Program-made: the position numbers and the translations under genes | Shown: in pieces, positions 19,620-31,030 of the stretch | Position numbering within the stretch: position 1 is the stretch's first letter | How the letters are laid out: the number at the start of each line of letters is the position of its first letter | Notes under the pieces: generated by a model | Told to the model about the DNA's origin: nothing | Seen by the model: the letters and a program-made list of their open reading frames with translations, nothing else | The model's database searches: none | Assembly (NCBI GenBank): GCA_933228895.1 | Contig: OW121851.1 | Span: 129,689,624 to 129,753,623 of the forward strand | Reading direction: 5' to 3' | Origin: Platycnemis pennipes | Lineage: Eukaryota > Arthropoda > Insecta > Odonata > Platycnemididae | Length of the DNA: 64,000 bases

Positions 19620-21197
19620 ATGGAACCCTCTCGAGTAAAATATTCCGGAGGTAAAATAGTCCCCCATTCGGATCTCCGGGCGGGGACTACCCGAGAGAGT
19701 ACATCAGTCAAATGTGATACACTTTTTAGGGTAGCAACATGGAACGTGAGATCGCTTCGGACCTGTGGAAGACTGGAGAACCTGAAGGTAGAAATGCGAA
19801 GAATGGACCTCGACGTATTAGGAATCAGCGAAATGAAGTGGCCCGAAGAAGGAGACTTTTGGAGTGGAAGCTACAGGATTATACATACAGGATCATTAAA
19901 TGGTAATGCTGGAGTAGGGATCATGCTCAGAAAGAGCGCCGGAATGCGTGTGAAGAGCTTCCTGCAGTACAATGAAAGGATAATAATGGTGAAGATCGAG
20001 ACCAAACCTGTAGATACCGTGGTGGTGCAGGTTTACATGCCTACGACTGACTATGAAGATGAAGAAGTGGAAGACGTCTACGAAGATATCATGGAAGTTA
20101 TAAAACAGGTAAGAGGAGAAGAAAACCTAATTATTTTAGGAGACTGGAACGCTATCGTCGGCGAAGGTCAAGATGGAAGAATAACTGGAAAATATGGATT
20201 GGGAAACCGAAACGAAAGAGGAGAAAGGCTGCTGGAGTTCTGCACACAACATAAGTTAGTGGTTGCCAATACATTGTTTAAAAATCACAACCGCAGAAGA
20301 TACACATGGAAAATGCCAGGAGACAGAAGAAGATGCCAAATAGACTACATTTTAGTGAAGCAGAGATTTAGAAACCAAGTGAAGGACTGCAACAGCTACC
20401 CTGGAGCAGACATCGACAGTGACCAAAATTTAGTGATGATGAAATGTCATCTAAAATTCAAGAAATTGAAGAAAACAAAGAAGAATATATGGCAAGTAGA
20501 AAAACTAAAGGAGGCTCAACATCAGCTGGCATTTCAAAAAGCAGTGGGAAACAACATAGGAGAGAACCTGAATGAGAAATCAGTGGAAGAGCGCTGGGAA
20601 AACATTAAATGTGGACTACAGGAAGCCGCAAAAGAAGTTCTTGGAAGAAGAAAAGTTGCCAAGAAGAAGCCATGGATCACGGAGGAAGTCTTAGAATTGA
20701 TTGAAGAAAGAAGAAAGTACAAGAATGCGAAAACTGAAGAAGGGCAGCTCTGCTACAAAAGAATAAGGAACGAAATAAGTCGCAAAGCAAGGAAAGCTAG
20801 AGAGCTGTGGTTGAAAAATCTTTGCGAAGATGTACATAGCAACCTTGCACTTGGAAAGGTGGAAGCGGCCTACAGCATAGTGAGGAACCACTTCAAGGAA
20901 CGGAGCGCAAGATGCAATGCCATAAGGGACAAGAATGGAGGAATTTTGATTGAAAACGAGGACAAAGTGAAGAGATGGAAAGAATATCTGGAAGAGCTAT
21001 ACAATGGAAAACATCTCAGCACAAAAGCTATTGAAGAGGAAAGCGAAGTGGAAATAGATGATATGGGGGCATCAATACTAAGATCGGAATTCGACGCTGC
21101 AGTAAGGGATCTTCGGATGAATAAGGCCTCAGGTATTGATGATGTCCCTGCAGAACTAATTAAAAATACAGGAGAGAAGACATTAATTCATCTCTAA
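19620..21197 (+). pseudogene. RTE ORF2, endonuclease domain and RT start
   Basis: Read from the ATG at 19620; the frame is open a little further upstream. Residues about 37-260 are an exonuclease-endonuclease-phosphatase (EEP) nuclease, which nicks target DNA to prime reverse transcription. Visible motifs are ATWNVRSL, ISEMKW (metal-binding Glu), VQVYMPT, LGDWNAIVG and RRRYTWKMP. The closing motif, normally Ser-Asp-His, is SDQ: codon CAA at 20424-20426, so the catalytic His is lost. Residues 265-470 are the basic, helical linker, and about 480-526 (RSEFDAAVRDLRMNKASGID, DVPAELIKNTGEKTL) the start of the reverse transcriptase. The frame then meets a TAA at 21195-21197, where roughly 90-100 codons of the RT fingers are missing compared with the family's usual length. 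Nuclease and RT are both inactive. Confidence 0.92.
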
Positions 21198-22225
21198 TGG
21201 AGAAGAACAAACCGACGTTCATTGCATTTGTGGATTTAGAGAAGGCCTTTGACAACGTGGATTGGGATTCAATGCTTGGAATTCTGAAGGGAATTGGAGT
21301 GTCCTACAATGACCGAAGAATTATACACAGTCTGTACAAAAACCAAGTTGCTGTGATTAAATCTGGACCCAGCTGTGAAGAGGCAAGAATAAAGAAAGGA
21401 GTGAGACAAGGCTGCGCACTGTCTCCCGTAATTTTTAATGTTTACATCGAGAGAGCCATAAATGAAGTCAAGGAGAAGTGTTCTGGAGTGAAAATCCACG
21501 GAGAAACAATCAGTATGCTACGATTCGCTGATGACATAGCTCTCATAGCAGAGACAGAGAAGGAGCTGAATAAGATGCTAACAACCATGGAAAGGACTAT
21601 GGCCAGATATCAGCTGAAGATCAATAAGAAGAAGACTAAGATATTGGTGTGCAGCAAAAGAGAAGAGGCGAAAACCAACGTTAAACTAAGAAAACAGAAA
21701 CTGGAAGAGGTGAAAGAGTTTTGTTACCTGGGAAGTAGAGAAACCAACGATGGACGAAGCAAGAAAGAAATAGTGAGTAGAATAGCCCAGGCAAAGAGGG
21801 CATTCTTTCAAAAGAAGAATCTACTTACAGCAGGAAATACAAGCATAGAAGTAAGGAAACAGTTCATCAGGACATACATCTGGAGCATTTTTCTTTAGGG
21901 CAGTGAATCATGGACGATGACAGCAGCGGAGAAGAAAAGGGTAGAAGCATTTGAAATGTGGTGTTACAGAAGAATGCTGAAGATTAAATGGATCGACCGA
22001 GTAAGTAACGAGGAAGTGCTAAGAAGAGTAGGAGAAAAGAGAAGTCTGCTGACAACTCTAAAAAGAAGGGAAAACTTAATCGGCCATATCTTGAGACACT
22101 ACGGCCTGATGAAGACTATCGTCGAGGGACAAGTTGTGAAGAGTGTAAAAGAGAAGAATTACGTCACAATGAAAAGGTTGGCCGATAGAAGAATCGAGTG
22201 GAAAGCTGCGTCAAACCAATCCTAG
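21197..22225 (+). pseudogene. RTE ORF2, RT palm, thumb and C-terminal part
   Basis: Continues the protein in another frame after the internal deletion, overlapping the previous stop by one base. RT motifs seen: FVDLEKAFDNV (motif A, first catalytic Asp), VRQGCALSPVIFN (motif B), RFADDIALIAE (motif C) and YQLKINKKKTKIL (motif D region), then FCYLGS. A single TAG at 21896-21898 interrupts the frame where homologues read Tyr; translation resumes in the same frame with GSESWTMTAAEKKRVEAFEM, and RRMLKIKWIDRVSNEEVLRR follows. Relative to the copy at 36771-37006, 51 bp (17 codons) are missing after IVEG, in frame. The end is TAG at 22223-22225, just before the terminal repeat. Confidence 0.92.
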
Positions 22226-22266
22226 GATTGTTGACCAATGATGATGATGATGATGAAGATCAATTC

Positions 22267-23699
22267 ATATATCTCAGCCATTGTTGAAGACAATACTCTT
22301 CTATGGAGCGGTAGTGAAATCTAAAACCTCTTGACCGAATATAGAATGTATTTATAAGCAATGTAGATGTGGGCATGTAAAAGATTTACTGAAATTAGTT
22401 GGACAGAAAGAAAAATCTGAGAAGAAATCTTAGAGGAAGTAAGGGAAGAATTAAGCCATAAACACGGAATATTCAGCAAAAGCAGCAAAGGGGCTCTTTT
22501 CACCACTTACTCAGGAAAAACTAACCTATGGTAAAGGCGTTTAAAGAAAAAGCTCTATGTAAGAAGGAAATATAGAACACGGAGCAAGATGACATAATAT
22601 TTGGGGGAGGTCACAGTGTGTCAGGGACATGAATGAATGAATAAGGCAACACAAAAGGGAAACAATGCGATGGTTTGCGGTGTAACTTGTGAACTCTCAT
22701 CTTTAATGGAAAACACAAAATTTCACACAGGTTTGTTAAACATCACCATTTATGTAGAATACTCGAGGATTACGTTGAAAATAACGTGCGTAGCATTTAC
22801 ACAGTTTTATTTTTTAAGTTTAAAACGATTGAAATAGCTACAAGGACATTGGCCTTTGGGATTAAAAACATGATTACCTCAACTAATGCATGCTGGAATG
22901 TTCATACCTTGATACCCTCGGAAAACTTTGTGTCCAGCATAGTGTGATACTGATGTGACAGATATGGAATTTAGTGAACGAAGAATTTCTTTCAATAGTA
23001 CTACTCTGAGATAAGGTGCTAAGACAGGATCAAATAATGACTGCTGTTGTCTTTGAGTCAAAATATCTGTCAAAATCTATTCGCACTAGGACCGCCGACC
23101 ATTGAGACAATAAATTAATATAAAAGGGCAAACTTTTCGAGCTGCTGAATAAATGAAAGTACTTTCAACCCCATTGGGAGTAGTTTGAGAGCAGGTAGGA
23201 AAGGGGAACTATATGAAAATTCGTCGCCAATTGAGTGGTGCGAATAATTTCCACGCGTTCCACCGGACTCCCACGCGTGGCGTCGTCCATTTGAAATTCC
23301 AATGAAATTGCGATCCCTTTCGCTTCCTAATTGGACGGACATTTCGTGGGCCGCGAATTAGGCGAACATCGTCGATTGTACATGAGTCGACAAGAGGGAC
23401 CGTCGGCCGCAGAGTCGCGAGGGATGCGGTGGAGGGTAGAGGGGGTTGTCGGATGCGTAGAACCCCTTTTCTCACAAGGGTGCGACAACTGGTCGGTTAA
23501 CCGCACCCTCCCATGTGACAATGGCCATCAACAAGGCACATACATTCAGGAGGTTGGCTCACGACTGTCAAAGGGCCAAAGCAGGTGAAAGTTATGCCGT
23601 GTCATACAGTTTTATTCTTGTCGTGTATAAAGACTGATTCAAATGACCAATGTCTAGCCTCCAAAGTATAATAAATAGTATAATATTACTGATGCCGTA
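22267..23699. other. unassigned, with a CpG-containing patch at about 23220-23520
   Basis: AT-rich at first. About 23220-23520 has raised GC and many CpG sites (GTGGGCCGCGAATTAGGCG, CCGTCGGCCGCAGAGTCGCG) with overlapping short frames on both strands. No exon could be recognised. Confidence 0.35.
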
Positions 23700-24543
23700 G
23701 TTAGATTTTGGGACACCTAGATAGCCAGAATTTATTGTCCAATGTTCAGCATGGCTTCCGAAAGAGCAGATCGTGTGAAACTCAACTTGCTCTCTTTTCC
23801 CACGATATTTTAGTTTCTGGCGAAAATAATATTCCAGTGGATGCTATATTTCTCGACTTCAAGATAGCTTTTGACAAGGTGTCTCATAGCAAACTAATTT
23901 TGAAATCAAAATCTTATGGGTTAGACAGTAACATTATATCATGGATTAATAATTTTCTGCATGATCGGGTGCAAAGGGTTGTTTTGGACGGTGTTACCTC
24001 ACCGGCAATTAAAGTCACCTCGGGTGTCCCACAAGGTAGTGTGATAGGTCCACTCCTATTCCTTTTGTACATAAATGATATCCATAAGGTGGTAAAAAGT
24101 AAGCTTCGTTTATTTGCCGATGACACAGTAGTGTACAGGGATATTCTATGCCCAAATGATAAAGAATATTTAAATATTGACCTACAAGCAATTGAAACTT
24201 GGTGTGATACATGGCAGTTAGAATTAAACTTTAAAAAATGTCTTGTAATGAATTTTTGGAAAAAGAATAGCTCTCCTCTAGCACTTACAAAATAAGTAAT
24301 AATGAATTAACAAACGTGGAATCCATTAAATATCTTGGAATAAGACTGACACATGATCTTTCCTGGGGTAAACACATACGTGAAATAATGGGTCAAGCGA
24401 ATCGTAAACTGGGGTTCGTTAAAAGAGTATTGGGTAAATGTGACGATCATGCACGAGAAATCAGCTACTTTTCCCTTGTAAGATTGTTCACCCCCTGCCA
24501 CACACCTTCACGGTGGATTGCAGGGTATTATGTAGATGTAGAT
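23700..24543 (+). mobile_element. CR1/Jockey-like LINE, 5'-truncated with internal deletion
   Basis: Starts within the RT domain and ends in the family's 3' terminus (24487-24543, GTTCACCCCCTGCC to GTAGATGTAGAT). The coding part jumps from YFSLVR directly into the terminal block, so the last 170 or so codons and the 3' untranslated region are deleted. The break falls within about 20 bases of the point where the copy at 15621 begins. Confidence 0.88.
23708..24482 (+). pseudogene. CR1/Jockey-like reverse transcriptase fragment
   Basis: The frame opens in the RT fingers (the first codon is TTG at 23708, not a start). QHGFRKSRSCETQLA is followed by VDAIFLDFKIAFDKVSH (motif A; the second half of the usual LDFSKAFD box reads DFKIAFD), GVPQGSVIGPLLFLLYIND (motif B) and RLFADDTVVY (motif C, both catalytic Asp present), then WCDTWQLELNFKKC. 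A one-base frameshift near 24285 ends the first frame at 24295; the second frame carries NVESIKYLGIRLTHDLSWGK and KLGFVKRVLGKC to YFSLVR. It is the only copy here that still shows the CR1-type catalytic core. Endonuclease domain absent. Confidence 0.88.
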
Positions 24544-25859
24544 TGATAATTATTTTAACAATTAATTTTCTCAACCTGTGGATTGCTAATCTCTCATACT
24601 TTCGAATTTCTGTCGCAACTATCTTAGTTATTTCCCAACGACTCGACAAGATGACGAAATGGTGTCTATAACTTCTTTTCATTGCATAGAATGCATTAAA
24701 TATCAGTTTCCTGACAAAATCCGTCTTCATGCTGTTAAGAATTGTGTTTAAGCTACACCAATTCTAGTCTGCCGGACAAAATTAACCCAAGATCCCGGGG
24801 AAAAAAATAATAGCAATAAAACTAAAATAATGAAATTATCAAGAAAAAGAAGACGGATCACACATACAAGTAGAATGGTATCTGATTGAACAAGCGCAAT
24901 GTTTTTTTTGCTATAGTAGCATTTTGCGCCAAGGTGGACGTGTTAAAATTGATGATAGGAGGTGAGGAGGAGGTATATATTATTATATGATATTATTGGA
25001 ATATGGTTATTGTGTGCATAGCAAAATGAAATTGAAGCGAAGCCCTGAAATGGACTGGAAACAAATTTAAATTCTGTTCCTCGCTAAATACATACAAGTG
25101 TTAAATTATTGTGAACACAAATATTACCGCATATACCTAGTAAATAAGAGTATATGACGTGGAGATCTGTTTCGCTGAAGTCCTGAGTCATAAATACTTC
25201 GCCAAAAACATAGGGCATATCAAGAAAGAAACTTTGGTTATTTGCAGACACCTCTACAGTAAATGAATGGTGCTTTTTGGGTTAGTAAATCACTAACTTT
25301 CATAAAAAAGTACTATTATTTCCTTGAATATATTCTATTCGTAGTATTTCCCAGTAGGGAAGAACCTACTGTATTAAGCCATTCATCGCTCTGTTGATAA
25401 CAGTCAAAGGTAAGAAGTATACCATACCAAGAGACAATTTCATCCACAAAAACACTTTTAAAGACTAAAAAAAGACAATTGCGGTGCTTAAAGATAAAAC
25501 GAGGGAAAATAAGTAAACAACTTGATTCACACGAAGGAAAAACACGTTTCACTGCATAATTATCAAGCAGTGGAGTTTCACTCTCCTTAAGTTGGCGTAA
25601 CATCTTCGCCCTTTTAGTCAACATTTCCTCCTTCTTCTTCCGTGGTACACCTCGTTGACAACGAGCCTGTCACTCCTACAGATCATTCTCCTTTTCTATT
25701 TGTGAGTACCTACTGCATGATTTCAATTACTAAGTTCAAGAAAAAATTCCAAACATGCATTCAAAAAATAATTCTTAATCCAAGTAAAACTCACCTCAAT
25801 TCCGGATTTTTCAACCATCCCATTTTTAAAGTTCTTATCGGGGGTACCATCTCAGTTAC
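24544..25859. other. no gene seen
   Basis: AT-rich, no repeat family recognised. The 174-codon plus-strand frame beginning at 25642 is the antisense shadow of the decayed RTE fragment that follows. Confidence 0.4.
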
Positions 25860-26345
25860 TCTCATCTCGACTTCCTTACTGACACTTTTCGTTTATAATT
25901 CATATGAATCACCTTCATCCTCGGGTCCTTATTGTGCATATCTTCAAAGAACTCCCTCCAACAGTCTCTCAGTCCTCTATTCATTTCGCACAATCTCCCA
26001 CGTTTGTTCTTTATTACATTCATTCGGTTTAATCCTCGGTCTCCGCACCCATTTCCAGAATAGCTTCACATTGCCTTTAAAATCTTCCTGCATCTTTTCT
26101 GCTCGCAGCAAGGCATTCTTTCCATACTTCACGACCTTTTCTGCATTCACTCTTTCTCTCTTTTGATTCTTTCAGGCATCGTAAGCCATCTTTTACTCTT
26201 CCTCCAGCTGCAATACCTCTTCATTTTCACTCACGGCATTTTTGACTTGTTCCACCACGAATCTTTCCACTTCTTTGCGACATTCATTTGCCGCGCGTTC
26301 TAAAATCACGCCTTCCGCACTCTTCCACGAGTCAAATTCCTTTCC
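25860..26345 (-). pseudogene. decayed RTE-type ORF fragment (linker region)
   Basis: Minus-strand translation, with several stops and frameshifts, gives VVKYGKNALLRAEKMQEDFK-like text: KVVKYGKNALLRAEKMQEDF, then KGNVKLFWKWVRRPR and, in a shifted frame, NRGLRDCWREFFEDMHN. This is the helical, basic region between endonuclease and reverse transcriptase in RTE-type proteins, from a lineage clearly different from the element at 19164-22255. No catalytic part remains. Assignment rests on the general pattern. Confidence 0.6.
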
Positions 26346-26837
26346 GGCATATTGATAATACCTCGCATTCACGAATATTTTATACTAAAAAATTATCTTT
26401 ACTGTAATGCTCACCTCATTTTAACAACAATTCTCTTTTTAATTTCATCTGATAGCACTTTAAATAGGTTGCAAACAATATTGTCAGATAAAGTCCCACT
26501 TACTGGCCACACAGTGTACTTCTGTCCAGCAGTCTTCACCTCTCATCCCTATTTACCATCACTAAATCTCTTGGCTTCCATCGTAAGAATAGTCAAAATG
26601 AAGGTTGCTTTAGTAATATCCAATTTTTCCTAGCATTAAAACAGGTGTTTATGATCAACTGGAGATGTTTTTATTTGACACATTAACAAGTTTTTAAATC
26701 GTAATTCATTATTAATTAAGGTTTTGAACATAATCATGATATCAATCGGCGGAAGCATTAATTATATCACCAAGCCTCACCAGAACCATAAAAAAGTGGC
26801 ATAAAATATTCCTCATTATATTTATGTAATACAGGAG

Positions 26838-27090
26838 GTATGGAGGAGTGAAATCCGGCGTCAGTTATAGCCTACTTTTAACGAAAGGTATCAAGGGGTT
26901 CATGTCATGTACCGGTTCAAATTTAGGATGGAATACTGTACTCAAACACCTCTCCACACAACACTCAAGTAAGGGCCGGGATATCAATGAAAATGCTCTG
27001 TCACCAGCGGATTTCAAACCCAGGCCGTCGACATAGGCCATCGATATAGGATGCCAGTACTCAAGCCACCACACTAAACCAATCCCCCGG
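26838..27090 (-). mobile_element. diverged SINE, family B
   Basis: Shares with the good copies the order of blocks TAGCCTACTTTTAACGAAAG, GGAATACTGTACT, ACACTCAAGTAAGGGCCGG, the B-box area (GATTTCAAACCC in complement) and the head GCCAGTACTCAAGCCACCAC. About 25-30% diverged, so much older. Confidence 0.75.
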
Positions 27091-27302
27091 CAAATATTTT
27101 ATGCCAATTATTCCTACAATATTATAAAGTTCAAATACCACACCCCGAATTGCTTAATCATAGTAGACCTATTATGATTAAGCTAATCACTTGTGAGAAA
27201 CTGCGAGAGGAAGAAAAGGAAATCGGCCTTAACACTTAGCGAGGGAAGAGGAACGAAGTGAAAATTACTAGTTTCTTAAAGACATCCATTATTTATTATT
27301 TT

Positions 27303-27380
27303 TCTACTGGTGAAGGTAGGTTTAAATAGACATTTAATTCCTCCCACCCTCTAATTTTCACACAATGTCCCTTAACTCTT
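27303..27380 (-). mobile_element. 3' terminus of a second RTE-like family
   Basis: CTGGTGAAGGTAGGTTTAAA and CATTTAATTCCTCCCACC nearly repeat the bases at 27556-27612, next to the coding fragment below. A 5'-truncated copy consisting of the end only, same orientation, 250 bp away. Confidence 0.65.
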
Positions 27381-27549
27381 AAATTCGGTCAAATAGTTTA
27401 AAAGTTTTCATCGGGTGACAACGATAGCCTAGGGTGAAGAGTTCTAGGATTTCCATCCGGGTGAAGGTGTTTAGCGTTGCAAGAGCGTAGTCTGCCATCG
27501 CCTTCAGGTAAAGGGAATTAGATTCATTTCTATTATTATCATTATTAGT
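27381..27549. other. spacer between two RTE-like termini
   Basis: Unique sequence ending in an ATT-rich simple stretch (TATTATTATCATTATTAGTA), probably the poly-trinucleotide tail of the next element in complement. Confidence 0.4.
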
Positions 27550-27930
27550 ATTCTACCGGTGAAGGTAGGTTTAAATGAACATTTAATGCTTCCCACCCCC
27601 TAAATTTCATACGATGTCCCTCTTCAGCCCCTCATACCTCCTGCCACCCATCATTCCATCCAAGCTACCCGCTCTTCTCCTCCCTCTTACCCGCTTACCC
27701 AACGCTCTTCCCTCAATCACCTCCTTCAAAAGACCATCCCCTTTTATTACCTTTTCCACACACACTTTGTGCCTTCTCCTAATTTCATCTATCAAATTTC
27801 TTTCCTCTCCTACCAATTCTAGCACTTCATCGTTCATCTTCCTTTCGACCCACTTTACTTTCTCCATCCTTCTCCACACCCACATCTCCAGAGCCCTAAG
27901 TCCATGTAAAGGCCTAGGTAAAGGCATATC
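27550..27930 (-). mobile_element. second RTE-like family, C-terminal coding end plus 3' terminus
   Basis: Minus-strand frame 27607-27927 encodes ALEMWVWRRMEKVKWVERK, NDEVLELVGEERNLIDEIRR, GDGLLKEVIEGRALGKRVRG and RRRAG. This is the distal domain after the reverse transcriptase of RTE-like proteins, parallel to EMWCYRRMLKIKWIDRVSNE of the element at 19164-22255 but of another lineage. It ends in the 3' terminus shared with 27303-27380 and an ATT/AAT tail. Frame intact, 5'-truncated; no RT catalytic part. Confidence 0.75.
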
Positions 27931-29126
27931 GCACCATTATAATAAAATAACAAAACTACAACAATAGCATATGTCATGTGCTGCTTAAGTCGATTAGAAA
28001 AACGAAATCAATGGAAGCGATAATATGTATAGTTGGTGAGGTAACGCGAAAAATTCTTACCACGCTATCTATGGAAACATTCCAGTACTACTTCCAAAAC
28101 GTTTAGTAGTGTAGCCATATGCAGTGAGCCCTCTATATTATACTTACTCTACGCTAATAGCAATTTTCACTGAGATTTCACGACATTACTTTGTATTTGG
28201 CCAGGATGAAACTTCCTTTTTTTGATTAGTTACCTACACCTTAGCAAGACCAGGCAAAAATATAGCCCTTACTCGATACAAAGTGTCACAAAAACGAATG
28301 TTCTCAGCTATTAATCATAACCTGTTATTCATTTGCTATCTATACCATGCTATATATTATAACACAAAAAGATCCTGAATATCTAGAGCCAACAGCTAGA
28401 GGCACTATTCTTTACGAGTCACTGGAGTTGTAAACCTTGATTCATGTAGGAAGTTTTCTTACAGAACTTAGTACCATGAATATCGCTTATCTTCATTCTC
28501 ATTAAATAATTTAACTATATCAGTGTTTGCAATTCCTCGTAAATTCTATTAGCAATTATTAACCGAAGAATTTTATTTCTCGTCCCTGGTAGAAGGTAAT
28601 ACGATTTTGTGCTATGATGTTCATTCACCCTTTGAAACGCCTGAGTATAGAAAATCAACACCAATCATCAGCATTTTTAAACCTTCACAAGTGAATTGGC
28701 AATACGGGTAATTCTTATTCTACTGGAGTGATATCACCTGTTATCTTGCCTCTTGAATCCTCTCTAGGAATCAGAAACACTTATTTAAGCAACATAAGTG
28801 TTTTATTATCTTTTAGCAAGCCGCAGGAAAATTTGCTTTGCCTAGAGACCAAATACCATGAGATACGTAGGTTATAAAGCCGCAGAAACAGCCAGGAGCC
28901 ATAAACCGCTCTCTCATATTAATATAGGCAAGGACCATGCATGAGTCACCTGGACCAGCCACTTCTTTTTCGTATCTTTTAACGACAAGACATGAAATTG
29001 CTGCTGGAATACAGTATGGATTCGCACCAAATAAATTACCCAACACATTCGAGATAATATCTTGGAGCACAGGTAGCAGCTTCACTTTTTGGCCAATAAT
29101 TTTTCATTAATTCTCTCCAATATAGA
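27931..29126. other. no gene seen
   Basis: AT-rich, no repeat or frame recognised. Confidence 0.4.
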
Positions 29127-29604
29127 AACAAGCACAAATGTTAAACCAGGAAAACAAAAAATCGAGGAGGTCGAAGAGTTCTGTTGCCTGGGATGCCGAT
29201 TAACCAGCGATGGGCGACGTAAAAGAGAGATTACCAATTGAATCGCGCAGGCGAAAAGGGCATTTTACCAAAAGATGACTCTACTTACAGCTGCAAATAC
29301 AGGCGTGGAAGTGAGGAAACATTTGATAAGAACATACATATTTAAATACATACAGGAGCATTTTACTATATGGCAGCGAAGCTTGGACGATAACAAAAGC
29401 AGAAAAGTCAAGGCTGGAAGCATTTAAAATATGGTGCCACCGAAGAATGATGAACATAAAATGGATCGACTGAGTGACGAACGAAGATATGAAGAAGAAG
29501 TGCGAAGAAGAGTTGATATGAAGAGGTTGGCCGACGGAAGAATCAAGTGGAGGGCTGCGTCAAACCAATCCTAGGATTGTTGATTGATGATGATGATGAT
29601 AGGA
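29127..29604 (+). mobile_element. RTE fragment, 3' end with internal rearrangements
   Basis: Same family as 19164-22255, from the KTNVKLRKQKLEEVKEFCYL region to the (GAT)n tail. The translation shows VEEFCCLG, SILLYGSEAWTITKAEKSRL and MKRLADGRIKWRAASNQS. It retains the Tyr codon that is a stop in the full copy. Defects are a TGA after EITN, a short insertion around 29340-29360 that repeats ACATAC, and loss of the segment between EEV.RRV and MKRLAD. Confidence 0.88.
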
Positions 29605-30706
29605 TATGAACCACAAGATGGTTTCTCGTTCTGAAATTACCGTAAATTTCTAACATTCGCTAAACCTGGATACATATTGCACTCCCTTCGGCAAGTATTA
29701 CTCCCATTAGCGGTGTAGGGAGGACTGTAACGTGACACTGTCGTCCTCCTAGAAGAAAGTGGCACGCCCTATCTGTTCACGCTCAATGCCTCGGCCTCGC
29801 AGCCGTTATATTCTTTCTTCTTCCTCAAAATTTCTAATTAGTGTCCTAGAAAATAGAGAAGATAGATTTTGATATTTTCCATTCAGATCATTTCATTTTT
29901 CGTAAGATGTGAACTTATTCAGTTCAATCAATAATACTATAGGTTCAACAATTTATTTTTAAGCATTTCACCAATAACAACTATTTCAATTTCGATCCGA
30001 ATTCTATCCAAATCGTTCGTCGAAAAGTGGATTTCCCTGTTTCAATAATGAGCCAATAGATATGAGAGAATGTCAATTTTTCGTATCACGAATCCTCGTA
30101 AAAATTGCGTTTCACGGATGAATCGTAACATCAGGAGAAAATTTAGAATAACGTCTCTAAGTCATTTCCGGGTAATCTTTCTTAGTGCCATACAAATGAA
30201 GGCTATCGGGCCTGAACACATTAGCAAGAAGTCTTACCTCCAGTAATATTTTATTGAAATCTTCTGAAATAAATGAAACTCTAGAAAGATTGAGAAAGTA
30301 TTGGTCGAGGCCATAAATTAATTTAATGAACTTGACCTAAACTAATTACGAGGCGATCAAATCAACGAACTTTTCTGTGTTGATTGGGAGAAGTGTGAAA
30401 AAACAACGGATTTCTCGAGATGTGACGCTTAAAATCAATAATAGATCAATCGCTTGTATTTACGAATGGAAATTTAATGTGGACATTTGGTAAATCAAAT
30501 ACGCGTGTATTTCAGGGAGCAAACAGAAACGAATGAAAACTATTTTAATTTTGTTGCTTGAATAAAAATTCGTTCCACTTTGACTTCTCACGCTTCCGTA
30601 AAAAAGTGTTGTACGTACCTCTATGCACAATTCTCCCCTTGCTTTGTTTATCAAACAAAAACTCATCTACCCCGGCATTTAATACTCCACTTCCACTTCA
30701 TGGAAC
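29605..30706. other. no gene seen
   Basis: AT-rich, apart from a short GC-richer stretch near 29700-29820. Nothing recognisable. Confidence 0.4.
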
Positions 30707-30710
30707 TTAA

Positions 30711-31030
30711 CCCTTTTACTGCCAGCCCATTTAAAGTAGACTGTGCGAAAAATGCCAAGCACATTATACCCAGCCAATGGGCAAGCTCATTAAGATATAT
30801 TATAAGGACTTAATATTAGTATATGAATTTTTTTTATTTTTTTAATTTTGATCATATATTTTCACTTTTTAAGAGGATGAAAAAATTATTCATGCTGTTT
30901 CTGATTTGAATGAATTGTAACCATTACAAATACATGATGATGTAATGTAGGTGGGCCGATATATCGGCCCCTTGGCAGTTTTCGCACAACCATAGAGGGC
31001 CGATATATCGGCCCACTGGCAGTAAAAGGG
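30711..31030. mobile_element. piggyBac-type MITE (TTAA target, 15-bp inverted ends)
   Basis: 320-bp element between two TTAA tetranucleotides (30707-30710 and 31031-31034). Perfect 15-bp inverted ends CCCTTTTACTGCCAG (30711-30725 and complement of 31016-31030). TTAA targets and ends starting with CCC are hallmarks of piggyBac-type elements. A second inverted pair lies inside: CTGTGCGAAAAATGCCAAG (30741-30759) against the complement of 30971-30989. No coding frame. Mobilisation would need an outside transposase. Confidence 0.85.
30953..31014. repeat. two copies of an 18-bp perfect palindrome inside the MITE
   Basis: GGGCCGATATATCGGCCC occurs at 30953-30970 and again at 30997-31014, only in the right half of the element. 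Each copy is a perfect palindrome. The left half has no such copy, so the element is asymmetric here. Confidence 0.85.

Larger units (their letters stand above)
19164..22255 (+). mobile_element. RTE-type non-LTR retrotransposon, near full length
   Basis: A 3.09-kb insertion with the exact 11-bp target duplication AAGATCAATTC (19153-19163 and 22256-22266). A 5' untranslated region of about 450 bp contains GAAACCACCACATTAATATC and ATTCGGATCTCCGGGCGGGG. One long coding region follows, and the element ends in GTCAAACCAATCCTAGGATT and an (ATG)n tail. The same 3' end is found at 14331-14447, 29127-29604, 36771-37006 and, diverged, at 43706-44335. The frame is broken by one large deletion, one stop and a 51-bp deletion (see the coding entries), so it is a dead but young copy. 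Confidence 0.92.

Noticed and set aside
25642..26166. 174-codon plus-strand frame
   Set aside because: The opposite strand of its right half carries recognisable RTE-like codons; the plus frame is a shadow.
30580..30813. 77-codon frame crossing the left end of the piggyBac-type MITE
   Set aside because: It runs through the TTAA junction into the inverted end, so it is not a conserved gene.
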